Below are positions 42,111-54,665 of a DNA stretch of 64,000 bases, in pieces. Position 1 is the first letter of the stretch. Every line of letters starts with the position of its first letter. The notes beneath the pieces are model-generated. The model did not search any database, was not told where the DNA came from, and saw only the letters and a program-made list of their open reading frames with translations. This DNA comes from Oegoconia quadripuncta (taxonomy: Eukaryota > Arthropoda > Insecta > Lepidoptera > Autostichidae): the NCBI GenBank assembly GCA_949316235.1, contig OX438748.1, positions 27,894,836-27,958,835 on the forward strand, in the 5' to 3' direction. The translations under genes and the position numbers were made by a program.

Positions 42111-43047
42111 GTTTTGCGTTTTGCGTAAAAAAAAAGGTGAAATAGTTGATCATGGCATCCGCTACCGCTACTACCTTGGCCTATCTCTAAAAACGTTAAG
42201 AGAAACCATTATAAACTTGTTTACTAATTCCATGCAACGGTAACTCCGACAAAGAAAGTTGCGAGGTGAGACAAGGGAAGACTTTTAATTTATTCACTTC
42301 GTAATTTGAATCCCTAACTAGTAGACAAGGCAACGCCTTAAGGATGCTTTAAACTGAGACGCAGTTGAGGAAGTTTAGTGCTGAGAATTAGGTAAATAGA
42401 ACAGACTATTAGATGTCAACACTTTGTCTCAAACGAATAAAACTAATTATTGTTCTGCTAGTTTGATGTCATGGAAGTCACTTGGTGTTAGGATAACTAA
42501 ATCTTTGTATTACAAGTTAAAAGTACATTCCTGTTAGAGTGATAGAATACATAATGTAACCATTTGCTTATTCACGGAGGTATTTGTTTACAACTTCAGG
42601 CGAGACAAACCTATCGACTGCTCGAAAAGAATGAAGATCATAGTGATTTACACAAAGATTTTGAGCGATGAAGCTAAATCGGCCGCAAACATGTTATGTG
42701 TAGTTAGCCATTCGGCTGTAGAATTATCGTTATAAACATGTCTTTTAACATTATCTTTCAATGTGCAAAGTTTTCACATATCTGCCATCGCCTCTCATGA
42801 AGCAATATAAACCGATCATTCAGACTTACGGCCAGCAGTGGACTTGTAACAGGCAGATTTGATATAAAATTCTTTTGGACAAAAAAAAAACACAACCACG
42901 GATATTCTCAAGTACCCTTATATAGCCACATATACGTGAATACCACGATATAAGAAATGGAAATTAGAATACAGTTAAAGTAGATCACAATCTTTTATAT
43001 TACTATCTTATACTTTGTTGAATGCAATAAATTGTATCGGCGAGACC
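42111..43047. other. Unannotated DNA
   Basis: No supported gene or repeat. Confidence 0.45.
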
Positions 43048-43224
43048 TTTTTTTTTCTTTTATGCACGACGGGTTCGTACTTTTGGGGGACTGGCTAGCT
43101 AGGCGGACATTTAAAATGCCCTACCACCTACCAAACCGAGTACTTAAACATGTACCCCGCTGGGGATCGAACCCGCGACCTCCGACTCGTAAACCCAATG
43201 TTGTTTACATTGAGCCACGGATGC
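43048..43224 (-). mobile_element. SINE family A with internal deletion
   Basis: Tail (GCACGACGGGTTCGTACTT) joins directly to GGGGGACTGGCTAGCTAGGC, skipping about 140 bp of body. Head with both boxes is intact at the right end. Confidence 0.8.
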
Positions 43225-44708
43225 GGTTAAAATCGCCTGATACCTGAACTAAAACCTAATAGCCTAGGACATAGAGTTTTCCTAGTTCAGGCACTAGTCA
43301 CCACAAACTACGGGGCATCTTCTATGCTGTTCTGCGTATCCTGACACTTGTACGATACAGGACCTATTAATATTGCCAATTTATCGTGATAAATACATGT
43401 TTCTTTAGAACCTTTTTAGTTCTTTTTAAGAAACACTCTTTAAACTTTATGTATATGTGTGTGATTGGAGTAACAAATAAACGATTTATCAATCTATCTA
43501 GAAATACAGCAATCACGTTATTGTCTATCTAGGGAATATTTCACGTCTCAACAATTTAACAAAAAAATTGCAATAGCCGTAAATATTGTCAATATCACAT
43601 TTATTTGACGCTAAATTGGCTAAGTTTTGAACTGGTACATGTCTAAAGAGCACAAAATGTAATTTTTCCATGTTATTTACGTTCACGCCACAACCATTGG
43701 CGTGTCAAAGGCATACAGCACTGGAATCGAGGCTCACACGCTAAATTGTAACACGTAAATACCGCAAATAATCATTTTTCTTGGGAATTGTGTAAAAATG
43801 GAACCTGTTTTCTTTGCAATTATATGAAACCTAATGATTATTTTTTTTAGAATTTAATTGGTAGTAGCGCCGATAATGTGATTCCTTTGATGCAATTTAA
43901 ACTATCGAAGACCGCGAGGTGTCTCACCCAGGGTGGAGGAGAAGGAGAAATCGTGCACCTACCTCTCTGAACAGGCAGGGGGTGCTCCAACTATCTCTGT
44001 AGTGTCTCCTTGGCGATGGCGATGGTCCACACGACACAACGGGAGCTCCCAGACACTAATTATTGTCCTCCAGGTTATTAGTTAGCGGGTGATGAAATGA
44101 CACAGGAGCGATGGCTCCTATGGTCTTGCGGTTAAAATTATATCAAAGCCGATGCAAACCGACGGCAAAGCATTCTCAACTTGAGTGTTCATAGTCAGGT
44201 ATTATGAGGGGCGATCCGGGAAGAACAAGTAAAAAGATGTGTTCATTGCGAAGATAGTGTATTAATCAACCACGTGTTTATATTGCTAATCTTATTTATT
44301 TTTGTAACATACGTCACAGCTACCGAACTTACACACACTAAAACATACGTTGCGCCGACTGGCATTTAACGTGACCCATTTACATTTCCTTTTGCGAGTT
44401 TTAAATTATATTATTTATGTATTTATCACAATACTTCAACAGTTTTGACACCAGGCGGCGTGCTAGTTACCGCTGGTTTACAGTGAACGATCAAATGTAA
44501 GGAGGGGACAGGATTTGGGATAGACACCTTATTTATTAAACTAATTTTAAAAATAGATGATGTGGCGAAACCATTTTGTAATCCATTTTAATCGGCTAAG
44601 TTTACATATTTTTTGATTTGATTAAAACCCCGGACTTTTACATTGGTAATTATCAGACTTACATGTTCTCAAATTGGGGCACAGTCTCCTACCTACTGGG
44701 AGAGATTC
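43225..44708. other. Unannotated DNA
   Basis: No gene supported in about 1.5 kb. Composition varies, with a GC-richer stretch at 43905-44050 of unknown nature. Confidence 0.45.
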
Positions 44709-44744
44709 TTAAACCCTACGTTGTTCATATTGAGCCACGGAGGT
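44709..44744 (-). mobile_element. SINE family A head remnant
   Basis: Only TTCATATTGAGCCACGGAGG and the preceding AAACCCTACGTTG remain. Confidence 0.5.
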
Positions 44745-44802
44745 GATTAAAAAGGTTGGTCCTATTCTACTCTGCCGGGAACCACATGCCTAAGAATAAG
44801 AA

Positions 44803-45050
44803 TCATCATCATCATCATCTCAGCTCCTAAACATCCCACTGATGAGGGGAGTATGGGCCATAGTCCACGATGCTGGCCCAATGCGGGTTTCCTCTCGACG
44901 TTTTCCTTCACCGTTTAAGAGCAGTCGGATAAATGCACATACGTAATTAAATTAAATTTAAAAATTCATTGGTATATGGCCTTCCTGGGAATCGAACCTG
45001 GATCTCCCAAATTGGAACACCGTGTCTTAATCGCTGAGCCACCGACGTTC
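44803..45050 (-). mobile_element. SINE family C, near full length
   Basis: A (CAT)n run marks the 3' end. Body complements include GGGAGTATGGGCCATAGTCC and GTTTAAGAGCAGTCGGATAA. The tRNA-like head (GAACCTGGATCTCC; GCTGAGCCACCGACG) is at the right. Confidence 0.8.
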
Positions 45051-45344
45051 CATTACATCAATAATTATGGGCAATAGTGTCATTGGTGCTCCCAAATACT
45101 CGCCGATCACCAGCCCGTCTGCCTGCTCAACGAAACGATTACGGCAAATCCTCCATGCGATGAAAATCGCTCCATGGGAGAAGCATATATCTCTAGTAGT
45201 GGATAAGCTGCTGTGTTTCTTCTTATTAACATCACCAAACCTTGCTTCTATGTATCAAGTGTATGTCATACATCAAATTTTATGAACTTACACGACCTGA
45301 ACAGTAAACCTTTCGTAATAATACCCTGGTGACGTAGTGTGGTA
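45051..45344. repeat. Decayed repeat shared with 30140 and 52090
   Basis: AATAGTGTCATTGGTGCTCC, CGATCACCAGCC and CGCTCCATGGGAGAAGCATA match the other two places in order. Non-coding, class unknown. Confidence 0.4.
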
Positions 45345-45369
45345 ACCCATAAAATGCCATTTTATGGGT
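45345..45369. repeat. Perfect 12-bp palindrome with one-base centre
   Basis: ACCCATAAAATG, C, CATTTTATGGGT. With only one unpaired base it is close to a true palindrome. Confidence 0.9.
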
Positions 45370-46345
45370 GGCTTGAGTGTCATAAAGTAAAGGGCTGTGT
45401 TATGTACCCTGATATGATATTACATATGATTTGCGTTTTGATGTTGACAGGAATCCATTGTTATTTTGGCGTTCATTATAATTTTAAACGCGTGGCTGTG
45501 GTGAAAATTCTCTCTAACACCAGCAATGGCTCACTTAGACTTTGAGGCCCGGGACGTTTTTAATTTTGGGCCCCCTGACGCGTTCAAGGTTTGATTAATT
45601 ACTGAATTAAACCCAAAGCAAATGGAAAATCAAATTTTAAAATCAATACTTTTACCACGTTACAGACAAATTTACAAGTGAAGAAAAACAAGCAACGACA
45701 CGACACTAGACAAGTATTAAAATTATACTAATATTAAATTATATTTCTGGATTTTATTATTTAAATTTAACCCGAAACCGACCGAAAAATCAGGACGAGG
45801 GCCTGCAATACGACAACGCGATGACGCGAGTTCCCACTGACAAACTTGATACACGGTTTTGTGGGGCATTGTTTAATAAGTCCATGAAAACCTACATGTA
45901 AACTAATAAATAAATAAATATGCTGCAACAATTGCCACAGCGCTGGATTTTAAAGCAATGGCGAGTGTGACTACGTCACGATTGATTTCAGTTGCCAGAA
46001 GTGTTTGTAAAATGATCACAATGTTACCTCTTAATCTTTCACCGACGGTAATTATTTACGCGTTTACATAGCTGTGTTGCTTTCTATATAGACAGTCATG
46101 TAAGTCAACGGAGTAAAGTTTATTATCAATGAAATTAGACTCCTGAAAGCCTAAATTAAATTTTCCTAACATTAGCGGAGTAAGACATCGCGTGTTACCT
46201 TTCTGTATAATCTTGTTCGCGAAATATTCGTTACTTCACGGACGACGTTTTTGCATTTCTTTTTAATAAGCCCGCTTGTAACTTTGTTTAAGCATATGTT
46301 ATGGAGTTGTAGTAACTTCATAGTCTATTGTACATTCAAACATAA
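45370..46345. other. Unannotated DNA
   Basis: No supported gene. The AAATAAATAAATA run at 45906-45919 is simple sequence. Confidence 0.4.
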
Positions 46346-46750
46346 TGTCACGACCTTTATCCCAAATGGAATGGTCAGAGATACCCCAAACATGAGCGTT
46401 TGGGTGTTTCATGTTGCGTATTGAAAATTGTATATGATTAACGTTTTTTTAATTGTGGCAACTTTCTCAATTATTTCCCTCCCATCGATGTGTCAATGTC
46501 TTACGACTTATAAAAATATAAAACCTTTTATGCTTTCTTTCTGTATTCCCGTCTTGTAATTTGAACATTTCAAACATTAAAAGTTCATTACTTGAAACAA
46601 CAAGTACCAACGGTTACCATTCACGGGTCACCTTTCAAAGTATACGGAAATTCACGTAACGGGGGTAAGTCCATAGATGTTTTTTGGTGGAAAGTCGCTT
46701 AGTCGCCTCTTACGACACTCACGTGAAGAGATGGGTTGTTCCTATTCTTA
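46346..46750 (+). repeat. Repeat family E with an internal insertion
   Basis: ATGTCACGACCTTTATCCCA, GAGATACCCCAAACATGAGC and CGTTTGGGTGTTTCATGTTG are followed, after extra sequence, by CAACGGTTACCATTCACGGG, TTTTTTGGTGGAAAGTCGCT, TAGTCGCCTCTTACGACACT and GTGAAGAGATGGG. Confidence 0.6.
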
Positions 46751-46862
46751 TTCTAGTAATTATGTATTAATATTACTGCAAGAGAAATCTGAAAACATTG
46801 CAAGAATGTGTTTCAGAAATCACTTCATAGATCCTTTTTCTCATGTAAGATTAGATGTATTA

Positions 46863-47190
46863 TTTTTTTAACCCACAGCGGGTTAGCACTTAACCTCAAT
46901 CACACCTGATGTTAAGTGAAGATGAGGCCGAAGGTAGAAACGTACTGAACCGGAAACCCCAACACATGTGGGGGACTGGCTATCTTATCTCTGCCAACCG
47001 GAACACAACAATGCTATTAACATTGCTCTTTGTCGGCAGATTTAGATAAGATGGTGGTAGCTAGCCAGGCGGACATTTAATATGCCTTACCACCAACCAA
47101 ACCGAGTACTAAATATGTACCCCGCTGGGGATCGAGCCCGCGACCTCCGAAACGTAAACCCAATGTTGTTTACATTGAGCCACGGAGGCG
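46863..47190 (-). mobile_element. SINE family A, full length
   Basis: All parts from tail to A box are present. Small changes in the body only. Confidence 0.85.
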
Positions 47191-47254
47191 GTTACTTTAT
47201 AATATAACCCTAATCCCCTCTGAAGTAAGTATAGAATATAGTATAGTGTTAGTA
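47191..47254. other. Short spacer
   Basis: AT-rich, with repeated AGTATAG words next to the hairpin. Confidence 0.4.
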
Positions 47255-47312
47255 TTAGTAGAACATAGAAAATCTATACTAACCCTAGTATAGATTTTCT
47301 ATGTTCTACTAA
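47255..47312. repeat. Hairpin with 27-bp perfect arms
   Basis: TTAGTAGAACATAGAAAATC... (47255-47281) and its exact complement (47286-47312) are separated by only four bases, ACCC. Confidence 0.9.
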
Positions 47313-48887
47313 TCGGCATTTAAATATTGGGATTCCATAAAATCCTTAAAATTTACTCAATAGCAATCGTAATTCTTCATCAACAATTTACTATAATATA
47401 TTGCTATGGTGACTTTATCTAAACATACTAATTGGATTGAATCCTTCGTCGAACTACTGAATATAGGGGAAGAGGCCACTTCTTCATTTTAGCGAGTCAA
47501 TGGCAAAAACATCAAATTCTTGAGGATCAGAAATCGATCACGCGTTCCGCATTGTCTGTGGCATCGTAGAGGTCCTGTAGTGTAATATTGTGAGGCCACT
47601 AATACTGACGGACCCCTATCCCCGAATGGTATCAAGACTTCGGTGAAAGATCTTCCCTTTTCCTCCACACATATTCGATTCCCTACAATACAATTATAAA
47701 AAAAGCTAAAACCTAATTATGTCAATAATTATCTGAAAAGCATAAAGATAGACCAAAAAGCTATTCAATTGCTTCAAATTATCTTGACTTCGGGAAATCA
47801 GTCTAGTTAAGAAATTTAATAAATAGCCGTTTGTTGTAATAGACAATTTACTGAATTTAAATCTAGAGGTAGGTAATAGGTACCGGTGACGTCAGGAGTA
47901 AACCCAATGTCGCATGCCGTCTCTTGGTGCCAATTTTAATAAGTAAGTACGTCATAATTGCGCCGGCATGCGAGACGGTGTGGTCCTATTCTACTCATAT
48001 AAACAATAGAAAAAATTCAATTATAAATTTATAGGTTTATTTACGTATTTATTATTGTACTTTTTTTGCTATGTGCACTCTATTTCCTTTGTTTAGTGTT
48101 AATTCTTATTCGTTATTAGCAAAGTAAAGTGTTACAATAATGATTGTTACTAATTTTATGTGGAATCATTAGGTATTTTTATATTTGCGATCAGAATATG
48201 ATTTCATAACTGATTAATTTCACCAAGATTTTAGTATAATATTGGATTAACTTGCATTACTTACATTTGGATGGTTGCTCGCTTATTTATGTTAGTTTAG
48301 TTTTGTTTTTTATCTTCAAAACCACTGACGAACCTAACAAAATAAAGCAATCCTGAGGCTCTCAAATAGCACTCAATGGAAAACAAAATTCTATTCAAAC
48401 GAAACAACTTTCGAACAATTTGCCTAACATAATATCAACAAAGAGCCCTACTGGATACGACCCTTAATAATGTACTTATGAACGGGACGTACTTATGTGA
48501 ACATCTTTAAGTTTATTCGCCCTTTGTGCTGCGCATTCGAGCCGTGCGAGTAATTCTCTTTACGAGCATTGGAGTGCCCTTGAAGTAGAAACGAGCGTTC
48601 ATACATTGAGTACAGAATTTTAAAATCTATGTGACCGATTTAGTAGTAGCGACGGCAATATAATAAGTACTGGGTTAGGTAGCTGGTACGGTATCAATGT
48701 CTGCCATAAACTCTGCCAGCAGCATTGTTTTTCGCATTCTTGTTAATCCCATCAATAGGTAGTAGTTTTACATGAGCACATTGGCACATGACAGAAAACC
48801 TGCTCACCCTATTGTACTCGTAAATTCTAATTTCAAAATACACACAACAGTAAACGTGACCCAAAGACTCTGAACACTCTTATACAT
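47313..48887. other. Unannotated AT-rich DNA
   Basis: No gene or recognised repeat in about 1.6 kb. Confidence 0.45.
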
Positions 48888-49015
48888 ATAAAATCACGCC
48901 TGTTTCCTGTAGAGGTAGACAGAGCCCGCAGACTTCCATTTGCTACGATCCTGACACACCTTTTGCTTCATTCAGTATCATAAAGTTATTCAAACACATT
49001 CGTCGGTTTAGGGTT
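48888..49015 (+). repeat. Repeat family G, longest copy
   Basis: ATCACGCCTGTTTCCTGTAG, AGGTAGACAGAGCCCGCAGA, CATTTGCTACGATCCTGACA, CACCTTTTGCTTCATTCA and ATTCGTCGGTTTAGGG. The reverse order is seen at 54545-54665. Confidence 0.6.
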
Positions 49016-49392
49016 TTCTTGTATTGACCTTTCCCTCTTGAGTTTTACATAGCTCCTTAATAATGGCATTACATTTCTTCTTCATTATCTCTAATTAAAA
49101 TTAATATGTCACATGTCCATCACACATCACGCAACATCAAACCATAAATAAACACGGTTGGTTCTATTCTTTTTACTTGCACACTGCACTATTTCTACTA
49201 TAAGACTTTAAAAATAACTATACATCCTCTAGCTATGCGACATTCAGAGTATTTGTCGATATAGGTTTATTCCTATTGCGGAATATGATATTCCGTGTCG
49301 CTAGTCTCTTGTAAACCTTGATGTTTTCTCCTAGTATCTTAGACTTCTTAATATCACCTTCGACGATATCTTCACTTAAGATCAGAAGGCCG
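49016..49392. other. Unannotated DNA
   Basis: A small palindrome GCGGAATATGATATTCCG lies at about 49279. No gene. Confidence 0.4.
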
Positions 49393-49568
49393 AGTGTAAG
49401 TTTTGTTTCGACTTAACTTTACTACCGCGTTCACGTTTCCGTGAAGATTTGTATGGAGAAATGTGCAGCGCCTCTAGCGGATAGTTTGCAAAACGATTTT
49501 TTTCATAGGGACTTTTTTCGTAAACGCGAACGCGATGGCAAAGTTAAAAACGAGACAAAACTTACACT
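49393..49568. mobile_element. 176-bp MITE-like element with long terminal inverted repeats
   Basis: Both ends read AGTGTAAGTTTTGT inward. The likeness continues for about 50 bp (left AACTTTACTACCGCGTTCAC; right, on the complement, AACTTTGCCATCGCGTTCGC). No coding capacity. Target duplication unclear. Probably a non-autonomous DNA transposon. Confidence 0.65.
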
Positions 49569-51805
49569 TCGCACACTGCTGTAACCGTGTCTAAAATTTC
49601 TAAAGGTAATTCCGATTCCGCAACATAACGTCTACATATCAGAACCGCATTATCATAACATCCAAATAAGCGCTTTTACTTATGGTTTTGGAGATGATGA
49701 GGACACACACTCTCATGCGGCAAACTGAGTGCAAATCAAAAATACTTCATCTATCGATGAAAAAATTACTGATTGTTAAACGCTTATATCCAATTCGACG
49801 CCAGCAGTAAATATGAGCTTGATATAATCAAGGTCAATTGCTATATATAAATTATAGGTCAAATTTTTTAAACAGTACCAGACATTTGCTGATTTTCATT
49901 ATAGCTGGATAACCTAAATTACCTAAGAGAAATCTAATTCTGAAACAAGAAAGGTATGGATAAAACGTAGAGATGATAGAGATACATAATAATATTTGAT
50001 TCGTCCTTTTTGATACTTCATAAAAACTACTGTCTGTCGCACGGTACTTAACTAATCCTCAAGTTAAGGTTAAAGAAAAATTCTAAGCAGATATCGAATT
50101 TAAATCAAAAGATTACTTGGAAAGATAACAAGCGAAATATCAAATAGCTCAATTAATGCAAAGAAGATTAGAAACACTCATGAAACCTGTAACTTCAACA
50201 ATATTGTCGAAACTTCCGATTTTCCAAGCAGGTTTGTAGGCACGCATAGTCGTTCAAAATATTTTTGTTTTAATTTGGATTTTTACGGGTTTGATGTTAA
50301 TCCTTTTGAATCAGCCTTTAGTTTTAACTCTTTTCCATTTTCCCCACATCTATACACTTTCCAAAATTAAATTTCGGTCACTATGTTGGTCTCCAATTCA
50401 GCAAAAGACTTGACAAATGTTTTGTCGCATAATTAAATAATTCCGATAAATTTTATGTATCTTCGTCGACACTACGAATTTCTTCGACATCGCGGTTAGG
50501 ATCGGTTTCTCTCAGACCTATATTTAGCGTTTTCATTTAAAGACAATGTATTTGATATGTTCTTCATGGCACGGTGCAGTAGGTTTCTAAGTGTGAGCCT
50601 ATTCTTCAATGACCAAATATCATGTGACAGACAATAAATAGTTACTCGTATAAAGTTCCTTGAGTTTACAGTGATATTTTGAGGGAACCAAGGTCACCCG
50701 AAGGATTCAAAAAAGTTTTGTCAACTTGGAATAGTGAAAATACTAGCATATTGTAAAGTTATCATATCATATTTTAATAAACTACCAGGAAAGCATAAGT
50801 CAGTAGATACCGCACTTTTTTTCTAAATTCTCTAACACCGACTGAAATGTACAGGCAACCCATAAGGATGTGCAGATATTCACGTAATATCATTTCAGCT
50901 AGCGATTAGGTGAGTACTCATAGAAAATAATGGCCGAATCGACCCCTCGCCGGACAAAAGCCTCTTTTGCTAAAGATACTATACACTGTGAATGATAATT
51001 GGGTTATTCACCAGCTAAACTGCAAACATGAACCCGAGATAAATGTATCATAAAATGCGTCTTTCCTTTTACTTTACTGGTTTTTGAAAATAGTTAAATT
51101 TTAGACTACAAATACGGATTAATAAAATATCTTAAGGAAGAGTTCGGAATTTTTAGTGGAGGACGCTTGACCTAAATTACACCTGATCCTTTTTATGAAG
51201 GACTGGGGACGCATTTGATTACAATGTTACCTGGAGGAAGGGTGAATTACAATTCTTCTGGAGGTGAAGGCTTGGCACCCTGGTTACCAGGATACTTTTG
51301 CTAGTTCAGAAACAAGGCTTCACAATTTCTAACCGTTCTTCATGAATTGTTTGTTTAAAATGTATGTAAACTTGTTAAGTGAATAAATTATTACCTACTT
51401 AAAGTGTATCCATTTGTTAGGACTGTGGTTGCGCTGTCGGTGACTACTTAGCCATTCTTCATTCCTAAGTATCGTTGTAGGTACATATCTTTTAGCATTA
51501 TAATAATGAATCTCTTCGGCTACTCGTTCAACTTGGATGGAGCTGAAATGAATTAGAAGTTACCCTCATTTTGCGTTGAAAACTTTTCACTGCCTACATA
51601 ATTGCCATTGATATACCCATATCATATGCATGTATGCACAATGAGGTGGTTGGGTGTTTATTTGAATTCTGTAACATTGAAAACCGTTGTTTTGCTAATT
51701 TTTGACTAAAGAAACAATTTGAAATATTTCAATGCAGTTCACCTAGTGAAAGTAAGAAATCATTTATTTTGTGGGTAGACATGGCACTTAATAGTTAGAT
51801 TTTAT
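49569..51805. other. Unannotated DNA
   Basis: More than 2 kb with no supported gene or repeat of the families seen elsewhere. It is the longest such stretch and could hold diverged regulatory or intronic sequence, which cannot be judged from one genome. Confidence 0.45.
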
Positions 51806-52015
51806 ATTTTTCAAGCTACTGCTTTTTAAAAACCAATTTTCAACTGAGAAGAACAAGCAAGAAACAGGAGGGGTTGGTCGTTTTAAAACCAGGTTTTCAT
51901 ATTACAAATTAGCCACAATAATATTTTATTATAAATTGTGAAATAGCCTGGTTATGCGAACGAGCTGGTTATGTCCATGGATGTTTATCATCGAAATAGT
52001 CTGATATTTTATTAT
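51806..52015 (-). repeat. Interspersed repeat family H, copy 2
   Basis: AAGCTACTGCTTTTT, AAGAACAAGCAAGAAACAGG, TGTGAAATAGCCTGGTTATG and GGTTATGTCCATGGATG match copy 1 at 35786. Confidence 0.5.
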
Positions 52016-52209
52016 GGTGTATTTTGGCAGTAGGTATCATAGAACTAACCCGTCTCTTTCCATGAGTATTATAAATGGCGACTAAATGATCGTGAGATAA
52101 CATTATAGACAAGTGACAGGCAGCAGCGTCATTAAGCAGAGCTCCCGAAAAATCTGCATTCGCCAAGTCGCCTGCTGTAAATCGCTCCGTTGGAGAGGTA
52201 TACCTATGC
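52016..52209. repeat. Decayed repeat shared with 30140 and 45051
   Basis: GACAAGTGACAGGCAGCAGC, GTCATTAAGCAGAGCTCCCG and AAATCGCTCCGTTGGAGAGG. Confidence 0.4.
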
Positions 52210-52540
52210 TTTTTATTTTTTTATATGCACAACGGGTTGATACTTGATTTCCATCACACTTGATGTTAAGTGAAGACAAGGTCGAAGGTGGAAGCGTACT
52301 GACTATCTTATCTCTAACTGGGGAACTGGCTATCTTATCTCTAACAACCGGAACATAACAATGCCATTAACATTGCTGCTTGGCGGCAGATTTAGATAAG
52401 ACGGTGGTATCTAGCCAGGCGGACATTTAAAATGCCCTACCACCAACCAAACCGAGTACTTAAACATGTACCCCGCTGGGGATCGAACCCGCGACCTCCG
52501 AATCGTAAACCCAATGTTGTTGACATTGAGCCACGGAGGT
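52210..52540 (-). mobile_element. SINE family A, full length
   Basis: Complete head and tail. CTGACTATCTTATCTCTAAC is partly repeated near 52300-52345, a small internal duplication. Confidence 0.85.
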
Positions 52541-53097
52541 AGTCCAGTTTTACACATAATGTTTGTTCTTAAAGTTCCTGATTTTTTGTAGAAGGATAGA
52601 GAAACCCATCAGTAATAGGATAAAAATGTTTTCTAACAATTCTGTAGCTTACTTTAGGTATAGTTTTTTTATTTTTTATTTTTTATTTTTTATTTATAGA
52701 TATAATGTATAGATATTTAGTTACAAAACCTTACAAATTAAATTAAAGTTACCACTGTTAACTTCATTATGTTTTAGAAGATGCTAAGATCTTCTAAATC
52801 AATTTTCTAAAAAAAAAAAAAACCAATGGCACTTTATATATTCTAAAAATAGTTTATTGAGTCGTGTTATTTGCCCACGGTGAAATTCTTCATAAATATA
52901 AAAAGTTAATGATCGATTTTTTTGAAAATAGTTACAAGAGTATATTGTCCGACGCAATTAAATTCACAATGGTAATTTTAATTTAAAAGTCCACGTTTTA
53001 ATACTACATACCTATACTATATGTAAAGCAAGCTACCGATTTATTAGAAAATATTTTTATCTTATCACTGACAGGTATTCCATTTATGTGCAAAAAA
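52541..53097. other. AT-rich DNA with a (TTTTTTA)n tract
   Basis: Tandem ATTTTTT units at 52664-52695. TAGAAGAT / ATCTTCTA palindrome near 52775. No gene. Confidence 0.5.
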
Positions 53098-53192
53098 TCA
53101 CGGCCTTTAAACTTTGGAACACCATAGCTCTAATGTTTGGGATATCTTTAACCACTCCATTTGGGATAAAAGTCGTGATATTATGTATGTAT
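53098..53192 (-). repeat. Repeat family E, truncated
   Basis: CACGGCCTTTAAACTTTGGA, GTTTGGGATATC and TTTGGGATAAAAGTCGTGA, ending in TATGTATGTATATG. Confidence 0.6.
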
Positions 53193-53837
53193 ATGTTTTA
53201 AATTACTGCAATTCAGATTTTAAGCTTTAAAACAAAATTATCCAGCGCGAGGTGTGGTTAGGTGGAGGGAAATTGCCGTAGCTAAACCATTTGAGGATTG
53301 TGTAATCGTCATGCCTAACGCAGTTATCCAGTGTGCACTATAATAGCCCTATGGCAGCATAATGTCATAACGTGAAGTTCATACTCAACAACGAGACGAG
53401 TTTAAGATTGTAGGAAGTTAAAAGTGTATCCTTACTGGACTAAGGCATTGTTTATGGAATGTTGACGTGATGATGTGTGTGTGATGCATCTCATTTGTAG
53501 TACATAACTTAAATAAACACAGAATATCTACTTTACAAAATATTAAGCGAGGCGTTGACAATACACTACAAGTCATGTTAATTTATACGCGTAGTTACGA
53601 AGTTTCGCATCCTATTTTCTAAACGTTATGTCATGTAATACACTCGCTGCGACGTCAAGTTGTGTTGATTTATGAAACGGAATGCTCAACACGACACGTT
53701 GGGTACTGTATAAAATATAAAACAATTTAGTTTTCAGCTGGAATTTCTCTAGGAATTTACAGAAATTTTAAAAGAAAATATTTTTTGTGAGTCGATTATT
53801 GAGCCTTGCTTAATAAAAATGACAGTACTTAATTTTG
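53193..53837. other. Unannotated DNA
   Basis: Nothing recognised. Confidence 0.4.
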
Positions 53838-53985
53838 ACGACATACTTGGTGTAGTGGTTAGAAACTCTGACTGCTGTACTAAAAGGTCGCCGGGTCGAA
53901 TCACGCTAGAAGCATATGTTTGTATGATGGTCATGGTCACAATTGTACCCGAGTTGGAGATGTTTTCATTTATTACAAGCTTTTA
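53838..53985 (+). mobile_element. SINE family B, 3' truncated
   Basis: ACTTGGTGTAGTGGTTAGAA with a decayed B box (GGGTCGAATCACG), through GAGTTGGAGATGTTTTC. A small remnant of the 3' part of the family (TATCTATCATTGGTATCCGC) is at 54428-54480. Confidence 0.7.
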
Positions 53986-54544
53986 TTTAGTTTTCAATGG
54001 GCGTATGCAGACAAATAAGTTGTCCGATTCAAAATTTGCAAAGCAACAACTACTTGCTCGTATCTGAACGACCTGAAATGTGGCATATTTATGTAAGGTC
54101 GCTGAAAATGCAATATTATTGTACTGTCGAACTGATCTGACGATACAGCCGGGGATGTAGGGACTTGATCACCCTGATGACAAATAGCAAGATAGTCGAA
54201 TTTGGGCTAGTTTGTTTTGTTGTCATGAGCACTTTGCATTACACATGATGACGAAAGTTTGAAGATGAAGTCAGACGATAGCCACTGGAACTCCTTTGTC
54301 GACTTGATGGTTTCTGTACTAAGATAATATGTGATAATCATGCTCTACCATTAAAAGTTTTGTTTTGAAAAGTATTTTCAATGTAGAACCTAAAGTATGC
54401 ATATATTTGCAAAAAAAAAGTGTTTTCGTGTAGTGTATCTATCATTGGTATCCGCAATACAAGCCCAATTGCTCAGTATGTGTATATTTGTATATTTATT
54501 CAAAATTTTGAAAAGTATAGAACATTAAAATGTATTCAGGAGCA
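53986..54544. other. Unannotated DNA
   Basis: Apart from the B remnant at 54428-54480, nothing recognised. Confidence 0.4.
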
Positions 54545-54665
54545 CCCTAAACCGACGAGCATTTATGAACAATCTTATGAGAGGGAATGAAGCAAAACAG
54601 GTGTGTCAGGATCGTAGCAAGTGTAACGTGTAACAGGCGTGTAACAGGCATGATTTTATGTATGT
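54545..54665 (-). repeat. Repeat family G
   Basis: CCTAAACCGACGAGC, AATGAAGCAAAACAGGTGTG and TCAGGATCGTAGCAAG are complements of the 48888 copy, followed by GGCATGATTTTATGTATG. Confidence 0.6.

Noticed and set aside
49569..51805. Long featureless stretch as a possible long non-coding RNA
   Set aside because: No sequence feature supports transcription; cannot be judged without expression data.
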